NCBI GenBank assembly: GCA_030386875.1
Contig: CM059560.1
Location: 31,552,183 to 31,616,182, forward strand
DNA: 64,000 bases
From: Morinoia aosen
Lineage: Eukaryota; Arthropoda; Malacostraca; Amphipoda; Talitridae
Direction: 5' to 3'
Part shown: positions 1-52,086 of the stretch, in pieces
How positions within the stretch are numbered: the first letter of the stretch is position 1
Layout: each line of letters starts with the position of its first letter
Program-made: the position numbers and the translations under genes
The notes under the pieces: generated by a model
What the model was told of the DNA's origin: nothing
Seen by the model: only the letters and a program-made list of their open reading frames with translations
Database searches by the model: none

Positions 1-689
1 ATAGCGGCGCGGATGGAAGATTAGAAGACTCAAATCAGAAAAGAATTAAGAGCACAGATTATTAAAATAATCTTGGACGCGTACGTACAACAGAAAAATG
101 CTATAAGCTTTGTGAACTCTTTCATAGATTTAGAGAAAGAATGTACAAGGTTAGGATATGTGAAAGTAAATCTGGAACTAAATTAGTATTGATATCCGAG
201 ACAATTTGCTTCAAAAACACTAAAATGCAACGCGCACAACAACATTCAGTTGAATTGAAACAGCTTCCAGTGGATTCTAGAGCTAAGAGCGCCCACCAGC
301 AGCCAAGATGAAATGAAGCTGATTTCAAGTTTTCAGGCAAAATCAGCGTCATCCTTACAGAAGCCTTTACGTAATATATAGTTCAACATTACGTCGGAAA
401 GGCTTCGCAGCGGTAACTACATGTAGCTTACATTTTCTGATTTCAGAAGAGATAAGTTTTCTTCAATCAGACTTGGAGAAAGTTGTCGGCTTAGTTCAGG
501 CAAGGAGATAGTGAGCTTTATCGTGAGAATGAAATCTTTCAAAGGCTTGACAAAGGAAGATATTTTTAGGCTCATACATTTAGGGTAAAGTTGTTTTCAA
601 TTTAAATATCGGATCTGTCTGGACTATTATTTGGACAGAATATTTTGAGCTCAGTTTGGAGGGAGTGGACGATTTTGCTATAACCGATG
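1..689. other. Gene-downstream DNA, no feature recognised
   Basis: AT-rich sequence past the first candidate slit polyadenylation signal. No coding, RNA or repeat feature was recognised. It could include more slit 3' UTR. Confidence 0.5.
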
Positions 690-822
690 TTGAAAACGAG
701 AGGGCACATTTTTATTGCAGTTGAACAAGGGGATTTTTTTCACTTAGAGGGGAATAGAGGAACACATCGAGAACTTCTTGGACTTAGACATGGAGAGAAT
801 AGACGGGCTCGGATATGTACGG
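690..822 (-). other. slit: slit 3' UTR (minimum extent) with a candidate polyadenylation signal
   Basis: On the minus strand an AATAAA hexamer lies at 711-716, about 107 bases past the TGA stop. Cleavage would be expected near 690-700. A longer 3' UTR using more distal signals cannot be excluded. Confidence 0.45.
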
Positions 823-41762
<40,940 letters not shown>

Positions 41763-44700
41763 CTGAAAATAAAAAATAAAAACAGCGTGTACAGTAGAAG
41801 TTTACTTTCATCACGTGGAGAATTTTGGCCAAAAGAAATTAAATCTAATGCATTGCACTGGAGGAAAGTCTTCACGTTACTACATAACGTATCGACCATA
41901 AAAAAGAAAACCCAACTGTAAATGTTAACAACTTTTGATTAAGATATTTCAGTTTCATTTGTTGTATTACACATAGAGATATGTGTCCTGACTACAAAGC
42001 TTTCAGTCTGAGTATAAATAAGGTCTAAGTCGTCTGAAAATTTACCTCTAAATGTAAATTTTCAAGTGACTAAACCAATCGTTTTGCAACTAAGAAAGGA
42101 GCAACACATATTTATCAATAACGTATACACAATTTTTTATGTTCAATACGGTATAGCAAACTATTTGAACAGACTGTTTATTAAATCTGGACAAGGATTA
42201 TTATGTAAAACGGCTAACAAAATTCGCTGAGTTGTCAATAGTACATCCACCGAACCACATTTTTGCTCCTAAGGAAAGTCAAGTTAACATGGTGATACCG
42301 ATGGCTCGTTAGCTGATCATTTCACAAAATAAAACTTCTGGGCTTTGCCTTTGTGCAATACCTGCAGAGGTTGTTGGGCGTCATTCTCCGCAGACGATTT
42401 AGGAGAATCCCATTAACGAATATTTCTACGATAAACAAACTTTTCAGGTCCTAACTTGATAGGTTACAAAATATAAACCACGAATTGAGAACCACTAGCC
42501 CGAGAACCACGTTGAGAAACACTAGTCCGACTGGAAGGAAATAAATTATTCAAGACCCGAGCCGAATCTTTAAAGAGGCGATACCAAACAATGTTAGTAG
42601 TTTCTCGTCTTTCAGCCAAATTGATTTAACCTAATTTATTCCTTTATAATGAAATGTAAAAAATATCAAGAAGCATCAAGTCCAAGCATTAAATTGAAGT
42701 CAAACACAAGGCTCTGCGAACACAAGCTAAATTTAAAGGCTCCAAAAGAGCCCTGTAATATAGCAGTAAGCTGGAAAGTCTGCATAGAATTTAAATTCAA
42801 TGTCACATAAACATAAGCAGGCCGTAGCACTTAGCTGTGCTATGCAGGCAGAGTGGCTCCAGCGGTTGCTGAATTGCCTCTTATCGCAATCTAAATTGAG
42901 GACAATCAAGGGAAAAATAATTTCGCAAGAACGGGTTTTCACTCGAGTAAAATCTTCAAAGCGTTCAGGAGAACATGAGGCTTATAGAATAATGCCAGTG
43001 TAGTAAATTGAAGCTCTCGCCCCGAATGGACTTCGATGATTTTTGCAACTTGTAAACCAGTTTTCATGATTCATAAAATCATACAGGAAAAATATGAAAA
43101 CGTTAGAAGGAAAATGGTATATGTGCTAAGGAACTGTACGTCGCACAGTTCCTTAGCATATAAACCAGAATTTGATCATTGAAATCGAGTATATTTTTCT
43201 CGGTTCTTAATTATTGAAAAAAGTTTTTCAACTAAGGATACATGTCCACAAAACACACAAATAAAATTGAACTGTCACAAAATAATGGAGTCCGATCTGA
43301 GGCAGGGTGAGTACAGATTATCAAACGCTCGAAGACTATTTTTAGCCAGAGAAAACATTAGTCTACGATCAGGCAGCACGACACATTTTGGATCAATTTA
43401 GCGGTGCGTAGCGAGACTTTTTAGATAAAATTGATGAAAATAAACACACAATATGTGTAATACGATTTTTTTGCTATTCAGCAATCCACCCCTACACGCA
43501 AATTTCGTTCACAAAATGAAAAAGGACACATCAAAGCTGAAGAGGATAGATGAGTAGATTCATAGATAAACGTTCAACAATGCCGTAACTAACTGAAACA
43601 ATTCGATTCTTAATTTGGATATAATGATTCAATTTATTTTCTAGCATTCCGAGATAGCAACCACGTTGAATAAATTCACCATTCATGAACACTCATACGA
43701 AAAAATAACGGTTCTGTTCAACACATAGTTTCCTAAGGTATCGAGAGTCTGAACACTGTTGCATTTGGACGTTTTTCAATTTTCACTTGACGACACTGCC
43801 CACTAAATTGTTCAAAGCTTGTGATGGTGGTGTGAAAAATTCTAATTACATGACACAATTTCTTTATTCGCACGATTCTGTCGACTATTATAATGCTACG
43901 TACGCTACTGGTAAAACGCTCGGATTTAGAGCCTTACATTATTCGATCGAACACACTGGCATTTAGAAAGACCTACGATATTCCATGTGCTTCTAACAGC
44001 CTTTTCGTAAGAAAATTTGTAGACCACAGATCTTTGACGAAAAAACTGCCTAATAAGCTGGCAAGATTAGCCCACAGGAAAACTGAAGCAAAAACAATGT
44101 AAATCAGAGTTAAAATGTACTAGGCGAACAATGGTTGAATTACTACCAGGTTTGTGAGGTGGACAAAAGTATTCCGAAACATGTCGGAATTTATGTTCAC
44201 CTGACGTTGACGTATAACAGGGAAGAACACGAAAGATATTTCTAAATAAGGCCTATCGATACGTCCATTCCTTCTCTCATCAATCAGGGCGCTGAAACTC
44301 TCATGATTCAAGATGATTCCTGTTTGCATATCCCACTTAAAACTGGTAAACTGTAGGGGAGGAGAGGAGGTTGCAACTCTGATTCTTCCTCTACTGTAAC
44401 ACGATGGTCGAGGAGACCCGTTGGAATAGGAACAAGTCAATTGAGGCGAGAGATGTCAACACACAAGGTGCAGCGCACACCATTAGCGCCCTGGAGTGTG
44501 CAGCGTGAATTAGAACAAGATACGTTATCTCCGAGGCTGCCTCGCAACTCCCGTCACCCTCACGACACCTCCAGCACCGAGAGATTGCAATACATTGGGC
44601 TCCATTAGAGCCACAGCGTGACCAAATATGCGGGTCTTGGTAATAAAATACGAGGGAATTTATAGGGAATATCTCAGGAGTGAAAATGAAGCACAGTATT

Positions 44701-46012
44701 TGGTGCTGGACTTCGGCTGCTGGACAATGCAACATCGACAGGTTGCACTTAGATCTGAGTGTTGTCTTATCAGCAGCACTTAATGAGACCTTTAATAGCT
44801 CGTACAACACAGCAAGTTTCAATTAAAATCCAAGTCCGCTCATTACCACGTCAATCAGCCTTATCGCTCCTTATCGCCAGCAGCAACAGCTTCAGTTGCT
44901 GTAATTTACAGATCGGCGGCAGCGCACCTCAAAAAAAATTCATCTGTATGCAAGAGGCGGAGCGCACGTCTGCGAGAGAATGCCCTAAAGTAACTCGCAT
45001 GGAAATAAAAATTTGAGAACTTGCCCTGTTTGTAAGCTGGGAATAAAATGATACTTATTCGGTATATATTGATAGATGTTGTCAAACATTCGACAAAACC
45101 TAGAAGTCGAATAAATAAATCTGATTTCCAAATTGATAATTAATTTGTTCAAGTAATATTCAGCCTATGGAACTCAAATAAAAGGACAAAAAAAATCCAT
45201 TTCAAACACATTATTATGTTGGTAGGGTAAGTAGACGGTCATAATAAACATTGAACTGGAAAAAATCATTAAGCAAAGACCTTAAAAAGAACAACACATT
45301 AAAATTCCTCGTCATAAAAATATCCAGTAATTAACTTTATTGAATCAAACAAAGATGTTGGCTGTAACATCTCAATAAAGGCTGTCGGTCGCGTCCGTGT
45401 CGGGATAAGAAGAGGCGTGCAGAGCGGCAGGTAGCGGACAGCAAGAACATGAAACAAGCCAGAGCTTCGGAGGCGATAAGCTCTGAGGTCGTTGCATGGA
45501 ACCGTCCGCTACATGAACTTCGAAAGGGGACTTGTGTCACCTTACTTGCAGAGTTCCTGAGCGCTAAGGACGTGTTTCACATGCTGATTATCGTAGATGT
45601 ACGTGAAATGACACAACTTCTACAGAATACATTCTAGCTCAGCACGAGTTCATCAATCGCGCTTCAGAGCGTCCTGCAGCTGCAGTATCAATCCTCTCTG
45701 ACATGCAGCAGAGGGAAACTTGCGAGTCACTGCATGCCTACCGTGGCGAAAAACATTACCAATAAACCAAAGTACCACATCAACGAGATTAGCTACTGCA
45801 TCATTAAGATTAGCTTTACACTTTAGTTAGGAACAAACGGCTCCCGATGATATTGCAGCAGCCTGTAAAACGTGCGCGTCTTATTTCGAAGATTGGTAAA
45901 ACGTCATTTCCAGTTTGCTGCCGAGCAAGCATGTGCGTCACCCAGATAGCTGTAGACTATGAACGATATACTGGGAGCAGTTGATTTATTGTCACATGAG
46001 ATCTATTTCATA
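41763..46012. other. slit: Upstream intronic DNA, one short hairpin
   Basis: No further slit exon was recognised. A near-perfect inverted repeat lies at about 43119-43162 (13-bp core GCTAAGGAACTGT). Nothing else is supportable. Confidence 0.45.
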
Positions 46013-46338
46013 ATAAATTAGATTACATAAATTAGCGTAAGACTACTTACACAACAACAAAGGTATTCCGAAAATAGGGATGTGCGAAAAAAGGTGTGCT
46101 CCCAAACGAGGCACATGGAAAGATTAAGTTAAAAATAAATTTACGAGACAAGATACAAATTGAAGAATAAATTTAGAGGTGCTCAAATAACAGCAGTGAA
46201 CCCGCAAAAAAACGGCTAGAAACAAAACAAAAACCTATTCTATTCTAACAAAAGGCCTAGCTAATCTTGAGCTAGGGACCTCCTATTTGACCACAGAGTA
46301 CTAATTCACATCAATACAATAATTTTATTCCTCTCAGA
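46013..46338 (-). mobile_element. R1 retroposon copy, diverged
   Basis: ATTAGATTACATAAATTAGCG tail side, ACAACAACAAAGGTATTCC, then AGCTAATCTTGAGCTAGGGACC and TAATTCACATCAATACAATA. The 5' hairpins are degraded. Confidence 0.65.
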
Positions 46339-47141
46339 TGAGTCCTCTTTTTGATGAATGACTCAAAATACAGAGGTTAGACATAACAACTACAACATAA
46401 GTGAAATTATAAAAAATACTTTTTAACAGGAGTTAGGCTATATGCCTCTGTGGTATAGCAACTCGGTCAGTCATAGAATAATCAACCAAACAATTTAGAT
46501 CTCATGATACTGAATATTCTGACGTCCCTAAAATAAAAATCTCCTCCCTTCAGAAACGATGACTTATCTAGTCGCTTCAACACGTATTTTTGGTGCTAAT
46601 TAAAACGAGATCTAGAGATTATTGAGGACATTACAAATGTTCTTTGGCAGTTTAATGCTCTCCAATCTTTGAACTAACTTTCGCATCAAACGGGCCATTT
46701 GAAAAATTTAAATTATGAGACCAATGTGACAACGTAGCAGAAAAAAAATCAGTAGGAGAGACATCACTTCTAAGTACAGGCCAAGCAATTATTTTGTAAT
46801 TAGTCACACAATCTAATTTTAGTAAAATCTGTCGTATTATATCTACGTTAAAACAACCGCAATAGAATTTTTTTTTTCAAGGGGACTAAGCAAAACTCAA
46901 GTTGAACACTAACCTCTTAACATCATGGTCACCGAGAGCGACTCGTCAACAACCAGAGGATCAAAACCACGCCAGAGACCCATGCGCGTACAACTCAAGT
47001 CTCATGTGTCCTATTTGTGTATTGAATTGGCGTCTGTCACCGCTGTCTATACGGGTGCTGCAGAGGTGCACTTGTGTCCATTAGCGCAACCTGCAGTTAT
47101 ACCACAGTCTTCATCGACGTAGTTCATGTCTGAGATTTTAG
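46339..47141. other. Anonymous segment, nothing recognised
   Basis: No feature was seen. Confidence 0.45.
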
Positions 47142-47506
47142 ATTCGATGTTAGTTTGGGCCTCCCTAACTGCAATAAAGGCGTTCCAAAGAGAAAAAGAA
47201 TGAAGGCCCCATTTGAGATGACGCTAGGCAACGTGGAATCTATGCACAAGATGCGCTCGTGCACAAGATCCCCTGCGCACAGAAACAGTAAGATATGAAA
47301 GAAAGCTACAAAACGAGATAAAATTTGAAAAAAGTTAATTATATCGAAGAACAGTATAGCAGTAAACCTGAAAAATGATTAAAAACAAAAACAAAAAACA
47401 TTTTATTTACCTAAAAAGGCCAACCAAATTATCAGCTCGAGATCTTACATTTCCCCCTGGGAGTGCTACTTCCCATAGATACAATAGTTGTATCCCCCTG
47501 ATGGGG
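47142..47506 (-). mobile_element. R1 retroposon copy, full length
   Basis: Ends at the high side with GATACAATAGTTGTATCC followed by CCCTGATGGGG, preserving both terminal hairpins. Only a short flanking match (TCTGAGA) was found as a possible target-site duplication. Confidence 0.78.
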
Positions 47507-48844
47507 ATTTCTGAGAGAACTTCAGATGCTACGAGCAAAGGTGGCCGAGACTGCGCGGTGTGCCCCCACACCACGGGGCGCTCATGTAAGATGCTGAGCT
47601 AATGCTGCCTCCTCTCAGCGTGCTGACTGCGACACCCCAGCTCCGTCTCCAAACTACATGCCTTTGCCTCCGAACTGGGAATTTGAAATAAACGTAGTTC
47701 ATGGAATGTAAATTCATGAGCCATAGTAAAAACATTGAAGATGTTCATACTAATGAATCGTTGACTTAGAAATGAAAACAGCACACAAGTTCAGCCTGTG
47801 TTTCTGAGAATTGTAGTCCATACAAATTTGCCAACGCTAGGGGCATGAGTTCCGTAACAAGCATATGCATGGAGTAAGTCATTTTGTCACACTCAAGCTG
47901 AGGTGAATATACATGCATAAGCCTTATCATACTTTAAAATTTTCAATACTGCTACCCAGAAATGGTGGCCTTAGAAGAAAAATGAAGAAATTATTAAGCC
48001 CTGAGCAGAAATGAAGCCACCGATCATCTGAAACTAGTTAAAATATAGCTACAGTACTTTACGCTTTATCCAAAAAACGCGATAAATGAACTCAATAAAG
48101 TAGTTAAAAAAAGAGAGCATTGAACTTCTCTTCCAAGAGAAACTCGGAGTAATGTCACGTGCCACAAAGAACAATTCAACAAATGAGGACAGGACGCCGC
48201 AACCTAAAATGAAGTCATAGCGAAGATGTCCGCAGATCTTTCCAGCCGAGCGCAGCAAAAAGACTCGAGAGAGGTCGCCAGAGGAGAAATGCTATATTTC
48301 TTACAGCTTTTCTTGTGACAAGTGATCGAGAATCGAGTCGAGATGGAAAGTCACTATTGTGATTTGGAGCTCCGTAAGAAATGACGCATGGTGTTCTCGA
48401 ACGTCTCCATATCAGATAGAACAGAACAAAGCGATCCCTAAAATAAGAGCAAGACACACGTTTTTCTCTACATTTGTCAAAGTGGTCGGACTCTGAGGAT
48501 AAAAATCTCTCCTGGGCTTTCTTTACTCTTCCAGAGAAAATATATATCTTACTATTGTCACTCTGATGCAAGGTACGGAACATACGTGCATGAATGATGT
48601 CTCATTTTCTGCGAGTTAACAATCGGAGGATAAGCAGCAAGGAATAAGATACAGCCCTCTGAAAAATTGCGTGCGCACAAAACTTCTTTTCATACGGTTT
48701 CAGCAGCATTGTCCCCAAAATGTATTGTAGAGTATAATTTGAACTCCAATGGCATGTTCAAGAACAAACACGAACTTCGAGGAGCAATTTGATAGTGATG
48801 TAAGAAGAACGATGTAAATGGGAAATTTTTGATACAGAAGAATA
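47507..48844. other. Anonymous segment, nothing recognised
   Basis: No feature was seen. Confidence 0.45.
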
Positions 48845-49224
48845 TTAGATTGAATAAGTTAATTTCATCCTCCCTAACCTCAAAAAAGGTGTCCCACAGA
48901 GAGGAAAAATGAAGGCACCATTGAGTATGAAGTTGAGGAAACGAGAAATCTATGCAAAAGGTGTGTTCCCACATAAGACAGAAGGTTGCTCATAAACCCA
49001 GTTAGTTGAAAAGGAAGTTTATGAAACATGATAAAAGTTGAAGAAAGAAGAAGTATGTGCTGAAAAACAGGACTACAGTGAACCGAAAAGAGGACGATTC
49101 TTAACAACACAGACAACCTATTTCACTTCAACAAATAGAAAGCCTACCTAACTCATCTCGGGACTTCATATTTTTTTCCTGGGAGTGCTAATTCCCAAAG
49201 ATACAATAGTTTTATATCCTAGGA
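48845..49224 (-). mobile_element. R1 retroposon copy, 5' end degraded
   Basis: ATTAGATTGAATAAG tail, AAGGCACCATTGAGTATGAA, GGAAGTTTATGAAACATGATA, TGGGAGTGCTAATTCCCAAA. The terminal hairpins are mutated (ATACAATAGTTTTATATCC). Confidence 0.72.
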
Positions 49225-50775
49225 GCGACAAAAGCACAATTCATTTTTGGCCAATATTTTGGTAACAGCTGTTTACTCTTTTTTGCATTAATAGAAAGCT
49301 GTCTCACGCTGTTAAAGCGAACATTCTGGTCAAGTGGGTTTGCATTACCCGAGCAACATTTAGCACGTTTTTCCAAAACAAATTATCTTAAGAGAGGGAC
49401 AAGATGAAACGATCTCACCTATGACCATTCTCAGAGCATACCTGAGGCAAAACCAAGCTTAAGCAACGACGGCCAAAATTCGTTTTCACTTATTCATCTA
49501 GCTGGAAGTAACGTAGTGGAAAATTCGCTTTCTAAAGTAGATGAGCGTCATCATTTGAGAATGAGTGCAAAGCCACAGAAAAACAGCACTAACGTTAAAG
49601 CTTAGATTAAAGTAGGAAGAAAGATTTCTTCGAACTCGCTAGCATATTTGAACAGAGAGCGACGACGCTTGCAGATCGCTAGGTTTACTCTGCCTCAAGT
49701 TTGGTCGAAGAAGTAAAAAAAGCGAAATAATTACAAGAGGCTCATGTCGCCCCATGGGAGGCACGGCGAGATGGTCCACACCACAATTTATGAGCCATCA
49801 CCATTGAAAGTTAATTGATTGATACGAGTGCAGGAAGCCCGAGGCTGCACACGCCCTGCCCGCCCGGGGCCGGACACCAGCTCCACGTCAGTCCCATCCA
49901 TCATGCGTGGGAGTCGTCGTATGTTTCTTTTGCTCTTCCTACGTTTCCAGTATACATTTCGAGTTCCAATTGCAACATCACCTGCTCTGCAATAAGGTTC
50001 GTACTAGTTACTCTATTCGACGAAAAAGATTTTCTTGCGTCCCTTGACATTCAATTTTTGGATACTTTCTACGCCTCAAATTTGACAGAGTGTAGCTTAG
50101 TACAACAGGCAATTGATAATAATCAAAATAGCTAGAATTTTCGAGGCGTGATGTGAAACGTCATTCGTGAGGCATCATACTTTCTCACTAGATCTTGAAG
50201 CATATGTTATACGGTGTGCACACCAACGTAGCGTAGCAGCATATCAGCATACACGCAGCAATCAATAACGCGGTCCATCGCTTCATGTTTCTTGATTGTA
50301 GATTTCCTAACTCGTGACCAGAGACGTATTTTACAACACGTCTGTAACTGTCGAAGTAATTTACATCGTGCGAGTTGCCATAATTTGATGCAGAAGTGAT
50401 CGTATTTATTTGAACACGATCCTTCCCAACCAGTTCGCTGTCACGCACCAATGGTGCACAGAACAGCCAACATTACGTCGCAAGCTGAGGCACAAAATCA
50501 GCTGCACTAAACAGGGGCCAAATTTTCGAACAATTTGCGTTGTCGAAGTGGCACAGCTGGATGCATACATAGTCTCCTCACTAGATTTGGAAGAACTTAC
50601 GCTGCTAGCTGAACCGCTGCGACGACGTATATAATTCAGTCGGGGAAATCGACTTGAAGTCTTGTTGAGAACATCATTTGAGACCGGGTGTATCCAATGG
50701 TGCGGTTTCATTTGCATTTTACTCTTAACGTCTCATTTTCAGGTACACTTTTATTAAAAAAGGCCACCTAAGTGA
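49225..50775. other. Anonymous segment, nothing recognised
   Basis: A GC-richer patch at about 49840-49900 has no coding similarity I can name. Confidence 0.45.
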
Positions 50776-51979
50776 TGGATTAAATTAGCTGTTACTTTAA
50801 GCCTCCCTAACTGCAATGTAGGTGTTCCAGAGAGAGAAAGAATGAAGGCACCATTCTTTATGGAGTTGAGGGAAAGCGGAATCTACGCACAAAGTGTATA
50901 GAAACAGTAAGTTAACCCGTCGCCACGTCCTGGACTCTTAGAAGGTCGGCAAAGCTAGCACATGTTTCACATCGGCAAACCTAGGGTTGCCATATATGGT
51001 CTTAAGCGTCTTGTTGAGCGCTATTTATTGGTGTAAGGTAAAATTAGGTGGGAGGAACAGGGAAGGAGAGGTATCAAGCTCAAATCTGTATGAATTCTTC
51101 TGCTCAGTCTGGAGTGTAGCTACCGGCGCTGCACAACCTCTTAGAAGGCCAGCAGTGTAGCTGAGGCATACCAGCACACACTCTGCCTCTAAGAAGGTCG
51201 CCATCATTTTTATTTTCTTATGTTTTTTGTTCCAAAAATGGGAGTCCAAATCCACAGATTTACTCTTATGCAAAAAATAATACCACGATTGTATTCGGGA
51301 GGAAAAGCTCTATGCATATCAAACTCTTTACAAACAATGAAACTGCTTGATAACAGCCTATACACAAAATGAACTAAAAAATAAAAACTGTGTTTTACAT
51401 ATAGTGCACATAACTCCGGAACTATTGGACCTGAAAAAAAATTCACATACCACAAGATTCAGCAACTCAGAATCTATGAAAATGCATCATAAAAAAACAT
51501 AAAAGAGCAATAAATAAAAAATGGCCAGCGATTTTCTGATTTCTGTTTTTTGTATTTTACCGAAATAAAAACTCGAATTTCGTAGATTTTCATTGGGGTA
51601 GCAGTATTTTTTTCCCCACTGACAGAAAGAGCAACTCTCTCTCTTTACAATGAACCCCCAATGGAACTTCTAACATGATTAATGAATGTACAGTAAGTTG
51701 CACAGTTGACCCATTTTCTTCAAACCTCTTGGTAGGTCGACCATGTGGAGACGGGTTAAAAAAGAAGTTTATCAAACAAGATAAAACTTGAAGAAGGAAG
51801 TAGTAGGTGATGATTAACAGGACAGCAGTGAACCAAAAACAGTAGGTCTGTAACAAAATAAAAAAACCTATTCTATTTTAACAAAAGGAAGGCCTACTTA
51901 ACCTTTACCTCAAGTACTTGCATATTTCTTCTAGGAGCGCTAATTCCCATAAATACAGTAGTTGCATCTTCCTGAGGGA
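50776..51979 (-). mobile_element. R1 retroposon copy split by an 840-bp insertion
   Basis: The 3' half is at 50776-50915 and the 5' half at 51756-51979. Removing 50916-51755 and one TTAA rejoins GAAACAGTAAGTTAA with AAAAGAAGTTTATC. This matches the uninterrupted sequence in other R1 copies (for example near 33441). Confidence 0.85.
50916..51755. mobile_element. piggyBac-like non-autonomous element with TTAA duplication
   Basis: An 840-bp insert flanked by TTAA (50912-50915 and 51756-51759). Its ends are inverted: CCCGTCGCCACGT at the left, and the right end reads CCCGTCTCCACAT when reverse-complemented (11 of 13 matches). TTAA duplication with CCC...GGG ends is characteristic of the piggyBac superfamily. 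It has no transposase ORF, so it is MITE-like and must be mobilised in trans. Confidence 0.8.
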
Positions 51980-51995
51980 ATTTCAACAAAAATAA

Positions 51996-52086
51996 GGCCA
52001 ACCTAACCTTAAGCTCGGGACCTCACATAATCCGCCCAGGAGCGCTAGTTTCCCTACTTACAATAATTTTATCCTGCTGACGAGAG
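51996..52086 (-). repeat. R1 5'-end fragment
   Basis: AAGGCCAACCTAACCTTAAG, CTCGGGACCTCACATAATCC and GGAGCGCTAGTTTCCC repeat the 5' part of R1 immediately next to the split copy. It is either a second truncated insertion or a local duplication. Confidence 0.6.

Noticed and set aside
42360..42425. Minus-strand sequence ending AACAACCTCTGCAG|GTATTG as a possible exon end
   Set aside because: The donor is plausible, but the encoded residues match no Slit repeat and no suitable acceptor is seen.
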